Of a stretch of DNA of 64,000 bases, positions 41,759 through 50,633 are shown one piece after another. The stretch's first letter is position 1, and each line of letters starts with the position of its first letter. Source of the stretch: Actinomycetota bacterium (GTDB taxonomy: Bacteria > Actinomycetota > Actinomycetes > Actinomycetales > Microbacteriaceae). The position numbers and the translations under genes were made by a program. Below the pieces are notes generated by a model. The model saw nothing but the letters and a program-made list of their open reading frames with translations. It did no database searches and was not told the origin of the DNA. The stretch spans positions 1 to 64,000 of the forward strand of contig JAFDWM010000002.1 of the NCBI GenBank assembly GCA_018268455.1, in the 5' to 3' direction.

Positions 41759-42819
41759 ACGTCGGATCCCGCCCCGCCGAGCAGGACCTCACCGCCGTCC
41801 CGGCGCATGAGCTGCGCCGTGCCAGGCTCATGCTGCTGCTGGTCGGCCTCGTGGTGCCGCTCGTCCTATCCGGCGTCGTGCTCGCACTGGTGCTCGGCTG
41901 GCTGCCCGAGCTGCCGGACCCCGCGGCCACGCACTGGGGGCCGAGCGGCGTCGACGGCTTCGGCCCGCCCGTCATGTTCGCCTGGATGACGGTGCTGCTC
42001 GGCTTCGTGCTGCCGGCCCTGCTCACGATCACCACGCTGATCGGCCTGCGCGGGCGCTGGGGCGGTGCTGCCCGGCTGCTCGGCGGACTCGCACTCGGGA
42101 TCTCGGGGCTCAGCGCCGTGGTGAACCTCAGCGCCGTCGGATCGCAGCGAGGCGTCGCCGATGCGGGCGGGGCACCCGACCTGGGCTGGGCCATGATCTG
42201 GGCGTTCGGTGCCTTCGTGGTGCTGATCGGGCTCGGCTGGCTCGTACAGCCGCACGTGCGGCCCGCGCCCGCCACCCCGCTGCAGCCCGCGCACGTCGCC
42301 GCGATCACGAAGGGGGAGCGGGTCGTGTGGCTCGCGACCGCCACCATGTCGCGGACCGCGATCGGCGTGATCGCCGCCGTCGTCGTGCTGATCGTGGGGA
42401 TCACGGCGTTCATGGCGATCCGCTTCACCGACCGGATGTGGGTGCCCCTGCTCACGCTGGCACTGCTCGGCGTGGCCTTCGCCTCATCGACGGCGTTCCG
42501 GGTGCGCATCGGCCCCGAGGGGTTCTCCGCCCGGTCGCTGATCGGCTTCCCGCGCACCGAGATCCCGTTGGACGAGGTGGTGTCGGTGCGGGCCGTGGAG
42601 TGCCATCCGTTCGGGGAGTTCGGCGGTTTCGGCTGGCGACTCGGCCTCGACGGACGCACCGGGATCGTGCTGCGTACGGGTCCCGCGATCGAGATCGAGC
42701 GTCGCGACAAGCGGCCGCTCGTCGTGACCGTGGACGGCGCCGACGTCGGGGCCGGCGTGCTGCAGGCGTACCTGGATGCGCGCGGCGGACGCGGTGCGCA
42801 GAACGGTGCGAGCTCATGA
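41755..42819 (+). CDS. DUF1648 membrane protein
   Basis: A 354-residue membrane protein. It has helices near residues 23-45 and 72-92, with [20 protein letters not shown] between them, which is the DUF1648 signature, and further helices at about 98-120, 140-160, 196-216 and 225-240. The last third ([32 protein letters not shown]) resembles a PH-like or DUF1707-type soluble domain. DUF1648 proteins are often encoded next to GntR/YtrA regulators and may affect the cell envelope. Function is unknown. It overlaps both neighbours by four bases. Confidence 0.85.
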   Translation: MNVGSRPAEQDLTAVPAHELRRARLMLLLVGLVVPLVLSGVVLALVLGWLPELPDPAATHWGPSGVDGFGPPVMFAWMTVLLGFVLPALLTITTLIGLRGRWGGAARLLGGLALGISGLSAVVNLSAVGSQRGVADAGGAPDLGWAMIWAFGAFVVLIGLGWLVQPHVRPAPATPLQPAHVAAITKGERVVWLATATMSRTAIGVIAAVVVLIVGITAFMAIRFTDRMWVPLLTLALLGVAFASSTAFRVRIGPEGFSARSLIGFPRTEIPLDEVVSVRAVECHPFGEFGGFGWRLGLDGRTGIVLRTGPAIEIERRDKRPLVVTVDGADVGAGVLQAYLDARGGRGAQNGASS

Positions 42820-43829
42820 CCGTCCCGGAGCACACGGAGCGTCCCGCAGGGACACCCGGGCCGCCGGTGATCGGCCTCGGTGCCGTCGCCGCCTACGTCG
42901 TGCTCGCGTGCGGGCTGGCCTGGCTTGTCGCGCTGCCGCTCTGGCTCGGCGACGGCCTGCGCGAGCCGGGAGCCAGGCTCCTGCTGCCGGTGATGATGTA
43001 CACGCCCGCGCTGGCGGTGCTGGTGGTGCTGTTCCTGATGCGGCCGGTGCCGCGCGGGCAGCGGCTGCGCTTCCTCGGCATGTGGCCGCTGCGCCCGGTC
43101 AGACGGGTCGTCTGGCTCGCCGTGATCGGGTGGCTCGCACCGGTGCTGATCGTCGCGCTGACGGTGGTGATCGCGGCCGCGTTCGGCTGGCTCCGGGTCG
43201 ATCTGGTCGGCTTCTCCGGCTTCAGCCGGATACTCGCCTCCTCACTCCCCGCCGGTACGCCCATGCCGCCGGCATCGGTCGTGATCCTCGCCCAGCTCGT
43301 CTCGATCCCGATCGCCGCCGCCACCGCGAACGCGCTCGCCGCGTTCGGTGAAGAGCTCGGCTGGCGCGGGTTCCTCGTGCCGGCGCTGCGCCGGTGGGGC
43401 ACCTGGCCCGCCCTGCTGGGCAGCGGCGTGATCTGGGGCCTCTGGCACGCGCCGATCATCCTGCTCGGCTATGACTTCACCCGCACCGACATCAGCGGGG
43501 TGCTGCTCATGGTCGGCGGCTGCACGGTCTGGGGTGTGCTCCTCGGCTGGCTCCGGCTGCGGTCTGCCTCGCTGTGGCCCGCGGTCTTCGCGCACGGAGC
43601 GCTGAACGCGTCCGCGGCGATGTACCTGTGGTTCTTCGCCGCGGGGTCCACTCCGGATCCGGCTCTGGTCAGTCCGCTCGGAGTCTCGGGCTGGATCGTC
43701 GGCGCGGTCGTGGTCATCGTCCTGCTCGTCACCGGTCAGTTCCGGCGTCAGCCCGGCCTGGGCCCTGACCGGCCGCGCACCCTGCCGTCGACGCTGCCGC
43801 CGGAGGGGGCGGATCCGTACCGGCTCTGA
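42816..43829 (+). CDS. CPBP-family intramembrane metalloprotease
   Basis: A 337-residue membrane protein of the CAAX-protease/bacteriocin-processing (Abi) family. The putative zinc and catalytic residues are in FGEELGWRGFLVP (EExxxR motif 1), WGLWHAPIIL (motif 2 His) and FAHGALNASA (motif 3 His). About eight helices are visible. Such proteins process prenylated or small peptides and are often linked to bacteriocin self-immunity. The ATG overlaps the previous stop (ATGA), completing a three-gene operon gntR-DUF1648-CPBP. The target peptide is unknown. Confidence 0.9.
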   Translation: MTVPEHTERPAGTPGPPVIGLGAVAAYVVLACGLAWLVALPLWLGDGLREPGARLLLPVMMYTPALAVLVVLFLMRPVPRGQRLRFLGMWPLRPVRRVVWLAVIGWLAPVLIVALTVVIAAAFGWLRVDLVGFSGFSRILASSLPAGTPMPPASVVILAQLVSIPIAAATANALAAFGEELGWRGFLVPALRRWGTWPALLGSGVIWGLWHAPIILLGYDFTRTDISGVLLMVGGCTVWGVLLGWLRLRSASLWPAVFAHGALNASAAMYLWFFAAGSTPDPALVSPLGVSGWIVGAVVVIVLLVTGQFRRQPGLGPDRPRTLPSTLPPEGADPYRL

Positions 43830-43886
43830 TCGGACCCGGCGGGCCGGGGTCTTGATCCCGTGCGCTCCGGGCACGAAGCTGATCCC

Positions 43887-44555
43887 ATGGCCGATCCGAC
43901 CCCCGCGAACTGGCGCGCTGCCGACGACTACCTCGCCGACACCCTGGTCGGGCACGATCCGGGCCTCGAGGCGGCGCTCGCCTCCCAGGCCGCCGCCGGA
44001 CTGCCGGCCATCGAGGTGGCCCCGGTCGCGGGCAAGCTCCTCGGTCTGCTCGTGCGGATCGCGGGGGCGCACCGGATCCTCGAGATCGGCACCCTCGGCG
44101 GGTACTCGACGATCTGGATGGCGCGGGCGGCGGGTGCGGACGGGCGCGTGGTGACCGTCGAGGCGGAGCCCGACATCGCCCGCATCGCCCGGCGCAGCAT
44201 CGACGAGGCGGGGGTCGGCGAGCGCGTCGAGATCCGGATCGGACGCGCGTCCGACGTGCTGCCGACGCTGGCCGGATCCGATCCCTTCGACCTCGTCTTC
44301 ATCGACGCGGACAAGGAGTCCAACACGCTCTATCTCGACTGGGCGGCGCGGCTCGGTCGTCCGGGCACGGTCGTCGTCGTCGACAACATCGGCCGCGACG
44401 GCGAGATCACGGATCAGAGCAGCGTCGACTCGAAGGTCGTCGGCACGCAGCGGGCGCTGACGATGCTGGGCACCGATCCGCGCTTCGACGCCACGGCTCT
44501 GCAGACCGTCGGCGTGAAGGGGTGGGACGGCGTGGCGATCGCCGTCGTCGTCTGA
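43887..44555 (+). CDS. Class I SAM-dependent O-methyltransferase (COMT-like)
   Basis: A 222-residue methyltransferase. The SAM-binding motif is RILEIGTLGGYSTIWMARA near residue 62-80, the acidic loop after strand 2 is VVTVEAEPD, and the metal-binding aspartates occur in LVFIDADKESNTLYLDWA and VVVDNI, matching cation-dependent catechol/caffeoyl-CoA-type O-methyltransferases. The substrate is not indicated by context. The ATG at 43887 is favoured since the family starts with a short N-terminal helix; an upstream in-frame start at 43860 would add nine residues. Its promoter is unclear (GAAGCT six bases upstream of ATG is weak). Confidence 0.9.
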   Translation: MADPTPANWRAADDYLADTLVGHDPGLEAALASQAAAGLPAIEVAPVAGKLLGLLVRIAGAHRILEIGTLGGYSTIWMARAAGADGRVVTVEAEPDIARIARRSIDEAGVGERVEIRIGRASDVLPTLAGSDPFDLVFIDADKESNTLYLDWAARLGRPGTVVVVDNIGRDGEITDQSSVDSKVVGTQRALTMLGTDPRFDATALQTVGVKGWDGVAIAVVV

Positions 44556-44618
44556 GCGGATCCGCCTCGGCTTCCGGACATTCCGTGCCCGGCGCGCCGC
44601 GATGTCGCAGGCTCGGGT

Positions 44619-44624
44619 CACAAT
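44619..44624 (+). promoter_or_regulatory. -10-like hexamer of the PH-domain protein gene
   Basis: CACAAT, six bases before the GTG at 44631, without a Shine-Dalgarno sequence. Confidence 0.45.
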
Positions 44625-44630
44625 GGACGC

Positions 44631-45194
44631 GTGACGCAACCGGTGGGGCTGAGCGGGCGGCCGATGACGCCGCCGCCGGGCGTGCCCGCCGAGGAGCGCC
44701 TGATCGCGAAGTTCCACCCGCAGGCGCGCCACCTGTTCTGGCCGGCGCTGGTGCTGATCGCGGTCGCCGGCGCGACCGGCTACTTCAGCGGGAATCTGCC
44801 CGAACCGGTGGCCTCGTGGGCGAAGGACTGGATGCTGTGGGCGGCGGCCGGCGCGATCGTGCTGCTGCTCGTGGTCGTGCCGTTCTGCACCTGGCTGGCG
44901 CGGCGGATCACCATCACCACACGTCGCGTGATCGTGCGCGACGGCGTGGGCGCGCGCCGCAGCCGGGAGATGTCGCACACCCGCGGGTACGAGATCGCGG
45001 TGCGCCGCGGCCCGATGCAGCGGCTGTGGGGCTCCGGCACGATCCAGCTCTCGAACGGCGTCGACCCGCCGATGCAGCTGCGCAACGTGCCGAATGTCGC
45101 ACTCGTGCAGGAGACGCTCGCCGACCAGATCGAGGTCGGTCAGATCCTCGCCCATCGCGACGCGCAGGCCGCGCAGAACCCGTACACCGCCTGA
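44631..45194 (+). CDS. PH-domain (bPH2-type) membrane protein
   Basis: A 187-residue protein with two membrane helices (HLFWPALVLIAVAGATGYFSG and LWAAAGAIVLLLVVVPFCTWLA) followed by a bacterial PH domain (RRITITTRRVIVRDGVGARRSREMSHTRGYEIAVRRG and LWGSGTIQLSNG). The bPH2 domain is a lipid- or protein-binding beta barrel of unknown role. In related actinobacteria this gene often lies next to purK, as it does here. The GTG start is six bases after CACAAT. purK starts 80 bases downstream with its own ribosome-binding site. Confidence 0.88.
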   Translation: MTQPVGLSGRPMTPPPGVPAEERLIAKFHPQARHLFWPALVLIAVAGATGYFSGNLPEPVASWAKDWMLWAAAGAIVLLLVVVPFCTWLARRITITTRRVIVRDGVGARRSREMSHTRGYEIAVRRGPMQRLWGSGTIQLSNGVDPPMQLRNVPNVALVQETLADQIEVGQILAHRDAQAAQNPYTA

Positions 45195-45274
45195 GGGTGC
45201 ACGCCCGGGTGCCGGTGCCGGCCTCGCGCATGCGGGAGAATGGATCCGGGAATCCCCCGAGGAACGGAGATCCG

Positions 45275-46399
45275 ATGGCGTTGCGTGTGGGTGTGATCGG
45301 CGGCGGACAGCTGGCGCGGATGATGATCGCCCCGGCGGTCGAGCTGGGCATCGACATCCGGGTGCTGGCCGAGGATGAGGGCATGTCGGCGCAGCTCGCG
45401 GCGACCGCGGTCGGCGACTACCGCGATCTCGAGACCGTGCGCCGCTTCGCCGCGGACGTCGACGTGATCACCTTCGACCACGAGCACGTGCCCCAGGAGG
45501 TGCTGCGTGCGCTCGTCGCCGACGGCGTGCGGGTGCATCCCGGACCCGACGCGCTGCGGTTCGCCCAGGACAAGCTCGACATGCGCGCGCGCCTCACCGA
45601 GCTCGACGTGCCTCAGCCCGACTGGGCGCGGGTCGCCGACGCCGCCCAGCTGCAGGCGTTTCTCGACGCGCACGGCGGACGCGGCGTCGTGAAGACCCCG
45701 CGCGGCGGCTATGACGGCAAGGGCGTGCGCGTCGTGTCCGATGCCGCCGAGGCGGCGGACTGGTTCGCGGACGTGCCGGCCGGCGACGCCCTCCTCGTCG
45801 AGGAGCTCGTGCCGTTCGTGCGCGAGCTCGCGCAGCAGATCGCCCGGCGCCCGAGCGGCGAACTCGCCGCATACCCGGTCGTCGAGACCGTGCAGAAGGA
45901 CGGCGTGTGTGCCGAGGTCATCGCACCGGCACCCGGTGTCGACGCGGAGCATGCGGCCCAGGCCGAGCGGATCGGGCGCGTGATCGCCGACGGCCTCGGT
46001 GTGACCGGGATGCTCGCCGTCGAGCTGTTCCAGACCGCCGACGGCCGGATCCTCGTCAACGAACTCGCGATGCGCCCGCACAACAGCGGTCACTGGAGCC
46101 AGGACGGCGCCGTCACCGGGCAGTTCGAGCAGCACCTGCGCGCGGTCGCCGACCTGCCGCTGGGGGAGACGACGCCGCTCAAGGACTGGTCGGTCATGAT
46201 CAACATCCTCGGCGGACCCGCCGAGGCGGGCATGCTCGACCGGGTGCCGGCGGCGCTCGCGGCGAGCCCGCACGCCAAGGTGCACACCTACGGCAAGACC
46301 CCGCGTCCGGGACGCAAGGTCGGTCATGTGAACGCCGCCGGCGCGGATCTCGACACCGTGCTTTCGCAGGCGCGGGCATCCGCCGCCGCCTTCGCCTGA
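45275..46399 (+). CDS. purK: 5-(carboxyamino)imidazole ribonucleotide synthase
   Basis: PurK carboxylates AIR with ATP and bicarbonate to give N5-CAIR in purine biosynthesis. The 374-residue ATP-grasp protein has the N-terminal GVIGGGQLARMM, FDHEHVP, the ATP-grasp elements RFAQDKLDMRARL, GGRGVVKTPRGGYDGKGV and the metal-binding ELAMRPHNSGHWSQDG. GAGGAACGGAG precedes the ATG by a few bases. purE follows 95 bases downstream with its own leaderless-type start, giving the two successive steps PurK and PurE. Confidence 0.96.
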   Translation: MALRVGVIGGGQLARMMIAPAVELGIDIRVLAEDEGMSAQLAATAVGDYRDLETVRRFAADVDVITFDHEHVPQEVLRALVADGVRVHPGPDALRFAQDKLDMRARLTELDVPQPDWARVADAAQLQAFLDAHGGRGVVKTPRGGYDGKGVRVVSDAAEAADWFADVPAGDALLVEELVPFVRELAQQIARRPSGELAAYPVVETVQKDGVCAEVIAPAPGVDAEHAAQAERIGRVIADGLGVTGMLAVELFQTADGRILVNELAMRPHNSGHWSQDGAVTGQFEQHLRAVADLPLGETTPLKDWSVMINILGGPAEAGMLDRVPAALAASPHAKVHTYGKTPRPGRKVGHVNAAGADLDTVLSQARASAAAFA

Positions 46400-46482
46400 C
46401 ACGCATCGCGCGGGATGCCTCCGAGCGTCGTGATCCCGGCGCAGCACGGAGTGGTGCGCCGGGATCTCACAGCCGTCGCCCG

Positions 46483-46488
46483 TAGCCT
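46483..46488 (+). promoter_or_regulatory. -10 hexamer of leaderless purE
   Basis: TAGCCT, six bases before the GTG at 46495, with no Shine-Dalgarno sequence. Confidence 0.5.
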
Positions 46489-46494
46489 GGACGG

Positions 46495-47010
46495 GTGACT
46501 GGGACACTGCATGCCTCCGACGCGCCCCTGGTCGGCGTCGTCATGGGCTCCGACTCCGACTGGCGCGTGATGAGCGCGGCCTCCGACGCGCTCACCGAGT
46601 TCGGCATCGCGCACGAGGTCGAGGTCGTCTCGGCGCACCGCACGCCGGAGAAGCTGCACCGCTACGGGGTCGAGGCGCGCGCCCGCGGGCTCAAGGCGAT
46701 CATCGCCGGCGCCGGGGGAGCGGCGCACCTCCCCGGCATGCTCGCGTCGGTGACGGCGCTGCCGGTGATCGGCGTCCCGGTGCCGCTCGCCTACCTCGAC
46801 GGCATGGACTCGCTGCTGTCGATCGTGCAGATGCCGGCCGGCATCCCCGTCGCGACCGTGTCGATCGGAGGGGCCCGCAACGCGGGGATCCTCGCTGCGC
46901 GCATCCTCGGCACCGCGGATCCGGCGCTCGCCGACCGCATCGAGGCCTACGCACGAGAGTTGGAGGCGCAGGTCGAGGAGAAGAACCGGCGCCTGAAGGA
47001 CAGCCTGTGA
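46495..47010 (+). CDS. purE: N5-carboxyaminoimidazole ribonucleotide mutase
   Basis: PurE converts N5-CAIR, the PurK product, to CAIR. The 171-residue protein matches class I Pur[20 protein letters not shown] near residue 13, the catalytic [12 protein letters not shown] with its His, [25 protein letters not shown], and [22 protein letters not shown]. The GTG at 46495 lies six bases after TAGCCT. The stop overlaps the GTG of an LCP cell-wall gene by four bases, an unusual coupling of purine synthesis with envelope assembly. Confidence 0.96.
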   Translation: MTGTLHASDAPLVGVVMGSDSDWRVMSAASDALTEFGIAHEVEVVSAHRTPEKLHRYGVEARARGLKAIIAGAGGAAHLPGMLASVTALPVIGVPVPLAYLDGMDSLLSIVQMPAGIPVATVSIGGARNAGILAARILGTADPALADRIEAYARELEAQVEEKNRRLKDSL

Positions 47011-48464
47011 CGCAACTGATGGCGCGGCCGGGAGGCGTGTCGGCGTCGAGCCTCGGGCTGATCCGCACCCGTCCGATGCGCGACCCCGACTTCGGCTCGC
47101 CGGAGGTGATGACCCGCCGCGGCTGGTGGCTGGTCGTGCTCAATGTGCTGATCCCCGGATCCGCGCAGGTGCTGGCGGGCAACCGCCGGCTCGGCCGGTT
47201 CGGCCTCGGCGCGACCCTCACGATGTGGGCGCTCGTCGTCGTCGGCGTGCTCACCGCACTGCTCTGGCACCAGGCGCTGCTGTGGCTCACCGTCGGCGGG
47301 GGCTGGGTCAGCTGGCTGGTGCTCACCCTCATCCAGATTCTGTGCATCGCGTATGCCGTGCTCTGGGTGGTGCTCACCTTCGACACGCTGCGCCTGGTGC
47401 GTCTCGTGCGCACGAGGGACTACGCGAAGATCGCGCTCCCGCTCGTCGCCGTGCTGGTGCTGGCCCTGTGTGGGTCGGGGGCTGCATACGCTGCGACCGT
47501 GGTGGGATCCAGCCGCAGCGCGATCAGCACGCTGTTCGGATCCGGCGGGCCGAGCCTGCCCCCGAGCGACGGCTATTACAACGTGCTCCTGCTCGGCGCC
47601 GACAGCGGCATGGGCCGCGATTCCATGCGCTACGACAGCATCTCGGTCGTCTCGGTCAACGCCGAAACCGGGAGGACCACGATCTTCGGCATCCCGCGCG
47701 ACATGCCGCACGTGCCGTTCGCGCCGGGGCCCATGCACGACCTGTACCCCGACGGCCTGCAGGCGCACGAGGACGAGACGTGCGGCTGGGGGAGCGGCAT
47801 CAACCAGCTCACCAACGCGGTCGAGTACTGCCACACCGGCAAGTCGCTGTACCCGGAGTCGACCAAGCATGGCTCCCGTCCCGCGGTGGAGGCCACCAAG
47901 GATGCGGCCGAGGGAGTGCTCGGGATCACCATCCCCTACTACGTGTTCCTGGACATGAACGACTTCGCCAAGCTCATCGACGCTCTCGGCGGTGTGGACA
48001 TCGACGTCAAGGAGCGCCTGCCCGAGGGCAACGTGCCCGAATGGGGCGGCCCCGACAACGCCGAGGAGTGGGCGACCGGCTGGATCGAGCCCGGTCAGCA
48101 GCACATGAACGGCGACACCGCGCAGTGGTACGCGCGCTCCCGGTACACGACGAGCGACTTCGACCGGATGCGTCGTCAGCGGGAGCTGCAGGACGCGCTG
48201 CTCAAGCAGTTCACGCCGCAGAACGTGCTCACCCACTTCAACGAGATCGCCGCGGCGGGCACGTCGGCGGTGGACACCGATCTGCCGCAGGACAAGCTGC
48301 CGGAGTTCTTCGATCTGATGATGAAGGCGAAGAAGCAGAAGCTCACCACGATCGACCTGACGCCGGCCAACGGCGTGGACGAGTTCGACCCGGACTGGAA
48401 CCAGATCCACGCGATGGTCAAGGCCGCGCTGCACCCGGAGCCGTCGCCCACCCCTACGAGCTGA
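47007..48464 (+). CDS. LytR-CpsA-Psr (LCP) family cell-wall glycopolymer ligase
   Basis: LCP proteins transfer lipid-linked wall polymers to peptidoglycan (or arabinogalactan) at the outer face of the membrane. The 485-residue protein has a cytoplasmic N-terminus and four or so hydrophobic segments (about residues 35-175), then the catalytic LCP domain: [29 protein letters not shown], the Arg-rich [27 protein letters not shown] and [25 protein letters not shown]-terminal tail follows. The GTG start overlaps the purE stop. It is the first gene of the surface-glycan locus and probably ligates the polymer made by the genes that follow. Confidence 0.93.
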   Translation: MTQLMARPGGVSASSLGLIRTRPMRDPDFGSPEVMTRRGWWLVVLNVLIPGSAQVLAGNRRLGRFGLGATLTMWALVVVGVLTALLWHQALLWLTVGGGWVSWLVLTLIQILCIAYAVLWVVLTFDTLRLVRLVRTRDYAKIALPLVAVLVLALCGSGAAYAATVVGSSRSAISTLFGSGGPSLPPSDGYYNVLLLGADSGMGRDSMRYDSISVVSVNAETGRTTIFGIPRDMPHVPFAPGPMHDLYPDGLQAHEDETCGWGSGINQLTNAVEYCHTGKSLYPESTKHGSRPAVEATKDAAEGVLGITIPYYVFLDMNDFAKLIDALGGVDIDVKERLPEGNVPEWGGPDNAEEWATGWIEPGQQHMNGDTAQWYARSRYTTSDFDRMRRQRELQDALLKQFTPQNVLTHFNEIAAAGTSAVDTDLPQDKLPEFFDLMMKAKKQKLTTIDLTPANGVDEFDPDWNQIHAMVKAALHPEPSPTPTS

Positions 48465-48546
48465 CGCAGGCCAGACAGCACTCGAGGAAGGCCCGGGATC
48501 GGCGGGGCCCGCGGAGCGCCTCGCCGTCCGGCGGCTGTCGCGCGAA

Positions 48547-48552
48547 TAGGCT
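48547..48552 (+). promoter_or_regulatory. -10 hexamer of the leaderless GT4 gene
   Basis: TAGGCT, six bases before the ATG at 48559. Confidence 0.5.
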
Positions 48553-48558
48553 CTGGGC

Positions 48559-49635
48559 ATGGCTGTGCTGCGGGTGGTGCTGGACCAGGCGGGCGACGTC
48601 GTCGACCCCGATCAGGCCGACGCCGCCCGCTCCCTCGTGCGTGGACTCGCCGACACCGCACCGCACCGGTGCACGGTCGAGGCGATCGTGCCCGGAGGTG
48701 ACACCGCGGGCCTGGAGATCGCCGGGGCCGACAGCGTGCATCGCCTGGCGCTGGGCCGCCGCGAGCTGCGCGCAGCGTGGCAGCTCGGCGTCGTCGCGGG
48801 CGTCGGCGGCGGCATCATCCACGCGCCGAGCCTGTTCGCGCCTCTCGTCAAGCACGACCGCGCCAACGACTACGACCAGACGGTGGCCACCGTGTGGGAT
48901 CTGCGCGCCTGGACCGATCCCGAGCAGGTGGGGCGCGGCAGCGCGGCGTGGCAGCGGGGCATGCTCAAGCGCGCCGTCAAGCACGCCGACGCGATCGTGG
49001 TGCCCACGCACGAGATGGCTGCGCGGCTCGCCGAGCACGGCGGGTTCGGCGATCGGATCCGAGTGATCCCGGGGGCGGCGGCCGAGGGATTCGGGATCCC
49101 GCTGGACGCGGCTGAGAGACGCGCAGCACTCGGCGCACCCGACCGCTACGTCGTGGCCACCGGAACCGCGGCGACGCTCGGCCCGGTCTTCGCCGCGGCC
49201 GTCGCGCTCGAAGCCGATGCGTTCGTGCTGGACGCGCAGGACGGATCCGCCGCCGCGATCGCCCAGATCGCGCAGGAGCGTGGCATGGACGCACCGCGCG
49301 TGCACGTGCGCGGCGCGCTCGACGCGGCGGATCGGGCGGCGCTGCTCTCCGGCGCCGTCGCGCTCGCCGCAACCGATCCCGCGCCGGTCTGGCCATGGCG
49401 CGCGGTCGAGGCGCTCGTGCTCGGCGTGCCGGTGATCGCGGTGGATGCCGGCGTGCACCGCGACGTCCTGGCGGACGGCGGCGCGCTGGTGGGCGCCGAC
49501 GGCTTCGATGAGGCACTGGAGGACGCCGCAGGGGACGGTGCGCGCCGGCTGTCGGTGCTCGCCTCGGATCGCTCCCGGTCGTATTCGTGGCGCAGTTCCG
49601 CGGAGCGGGTCTGGGCGCTGCACGCCGAACTGTGA
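48559..49635 (+). CDS. Glycosyltransferase family 4-like protein
   Basis: A 358-residue GT-B-fold protein. The N-terminal domain holds GVVAGVGGGIIHAPSLFAPL, AVKHADAIVVPTHEMAARLAEHGGFGDRIRVIPGAAAEGFGIP is the typical linker and start of the donor domain, and the C-terminal APVWPWRAVEALVLGVPVIAVDAGVHRDVLADGGALVG carries the donor-binding EA(L)xxGxPVIA motif. It should transfer a sugar from an NDP- or lipid-linked donor during assembly of the surface polymer. Sugar and acceptor are unknown. It sits between the LCP ligase and the ABC exporter. Confidence 0.88.
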   Translation: MAVLRVVLDQAGDVVDPDQADAARSLVRGLADTAPHRCTVEAIVPGGDTAGLEIAGADSVHRLALGRRELRAAWQLGVVAGVGGGIIHAPSLFAPLVKHDRANDYDQTVATVWDLRAWTDPEQVGRGSAAWQRGMLKRAVKHADAIVVPTHEMAARLAEHGGFGDRIRVIPGAAAEGFGIPLDAAERRAALGAPDRYVVATGTAATLGPVFAAAVALEADAFVLDAQDGSAAAIAQIAQERGMDAPRVHVRGALDAADRAALLSGAVALAATDPAPVWPWRAVEALVLGVPVIAVDAGVHRDVLADGGALVGADGFDEALEDAAGDGARRLSVLASDRSRSYSWRSSAERVWALHAEL

Positions 49636-49681
49636 GAGTCGGTGCCCGCGGCTCGTCGGGGGATCCTCAGAACAGTTCGCC

Positions 49682-49687
49682 TAGAAT
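49682..49687 (+). promoter_or_regulatory. Possible -10 box of the polysaccharide ABC exporter operon
   Basis: TAGAAT about 40 bases before the GTG at 49728, giving a short leader that contains an AGAGAAAGAC purine-rich stretch. Confidence 0.45.
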
Positions 49688-49727
49688 GGTGAGACTGCGC
49701 GGAACCCCGAATTCAGAGAAAGACGTC

Positions 49728-50633
49728 GTGAACAGCAGACCTGATCTCTTCGCCACTGTGCCTCGGTCGGAGTTCGACATTCCCGGGCGCAGCCACGGCC
49801 TCCTCGATGTGGTGCGCTGGCGGTACCTGCTTCAGCTCCTCGTGCGCACGGGCGTCACCACGCGCTACCGCAACTCCGTGCTGGGCTGGACCTGGTCGTA
49901 CGTGCGTCCGGCGGCGCAGTTCCTCGTGTTCTGGGTCGTCATGGGACTCTTCCTCCGGATGCAGGGAAGCACGCCCAACTACGTGATCTACCTCTTCTCG
50001 GGCATCATCGTGATCAACCTGTTCTCCGAGGCCTTCAAGAACGCGACGACCTCGATCGTCGGCAACGCCGCACTGGTGAGGAAGGTGTTCCTGCCGAGGC
50101 AGCTCTTCGCGGTCTCCTCGGTGATCGTCGCGCTGGTCCACGTCCTCCCGCAGGTCGCGCTGCTCACGATCATCGTTCTCTTCATGGGATGGCTGACCCA
50201 TGCATCGTTTTTCGCGATCGGCGCGCTGATCGCGGCGATCGTGATCATCACGGTCTTCGCACTGGGACTCGGGCTGTTCTTCGGCGCGATCAACGTGCGC
50301 TTCCGCGACTCCGAGAACATCGTCGAGCTTCTGCTCCTCCTCGCGACGTGGGCATCCCCGGTGCTGTACGTGTGGACCATGGTGGAGACCGCGGTGAAGG
50401 AGCTCGGCTGGCCGCACTGGATTCTCGAGCTCTACCTGCTGAACCCCATCACGCAGAGTGTCGAGCTCTTCCACTACGGGTTCTGGCGTCCGACGCTCGC
50501 CGACCCCGTGATCCCGATCCCCCCGAACCTCGGGATCAACACTCTCTGGACGCTTCTCATCGCGATCATCGCCGTTCTGCTCGGGCAGCTCGTCTTCCGA
50601 CGTCTCGAAGGAAGGTTCGCGCAGGACCTATGA
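49728..50633 (+). CDS. Polysaccharide ABC transporter permease (Wzm/TagG/RfbD type)
   Basis: A 301-residue ABC-2 permease with six membrane helices. LLQLLVRTGVTTRYRNSVLGWTWSYVRPAAQFLVFWVVMGLFL is the hallmark N-terminal gate-helix region of Wzm/TagG exporters, and FSEAFKNATTSIVGNAALVRKVFLPRQ the middle loop. The C-terminal part ends in a short cytoplasmic tail. It should export a lipid-linked polysaccharide across the membrane with the ATPase encoded next. I use the GTG at 49728 because of a nearby purine-rich leader. The stop overlaps the ATPase by four bases. Confidence 0.93.
   Translation: MNSRPDLFATVPRSEFDIPGRSHGLLDVVRWRYLLQLLVRTGVTTRYRNSVLGWTWSYVRPAAQFLVFWVVMGLFLRMQGSTPNYVIYLFSGIIVINLFSEAFKNATTSIVGNAALVRKVFLPRQLFAVSSVIVALVHVLPQVALLTIIVLFMGWLTHASFFAIGALIAAIVIITVFALGLGLFFGAINVRFRDSENIVELLLLLATWASPVLYVWTMVETAVKELGWPHWILELYLLNPITQSVELFHYGFWRPTLADPVIPIPPNLGINTLWTLLIAIIAVLLGQLVFRRLEGRFAQDL

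Noticed and set aside
45195-46494. Purine riboswitch upstream of purK or purE
   Set aside because: The gaps are short (80 and 95 bases) and lack the conserved purine-aptamer loops; purE appears leaderless.
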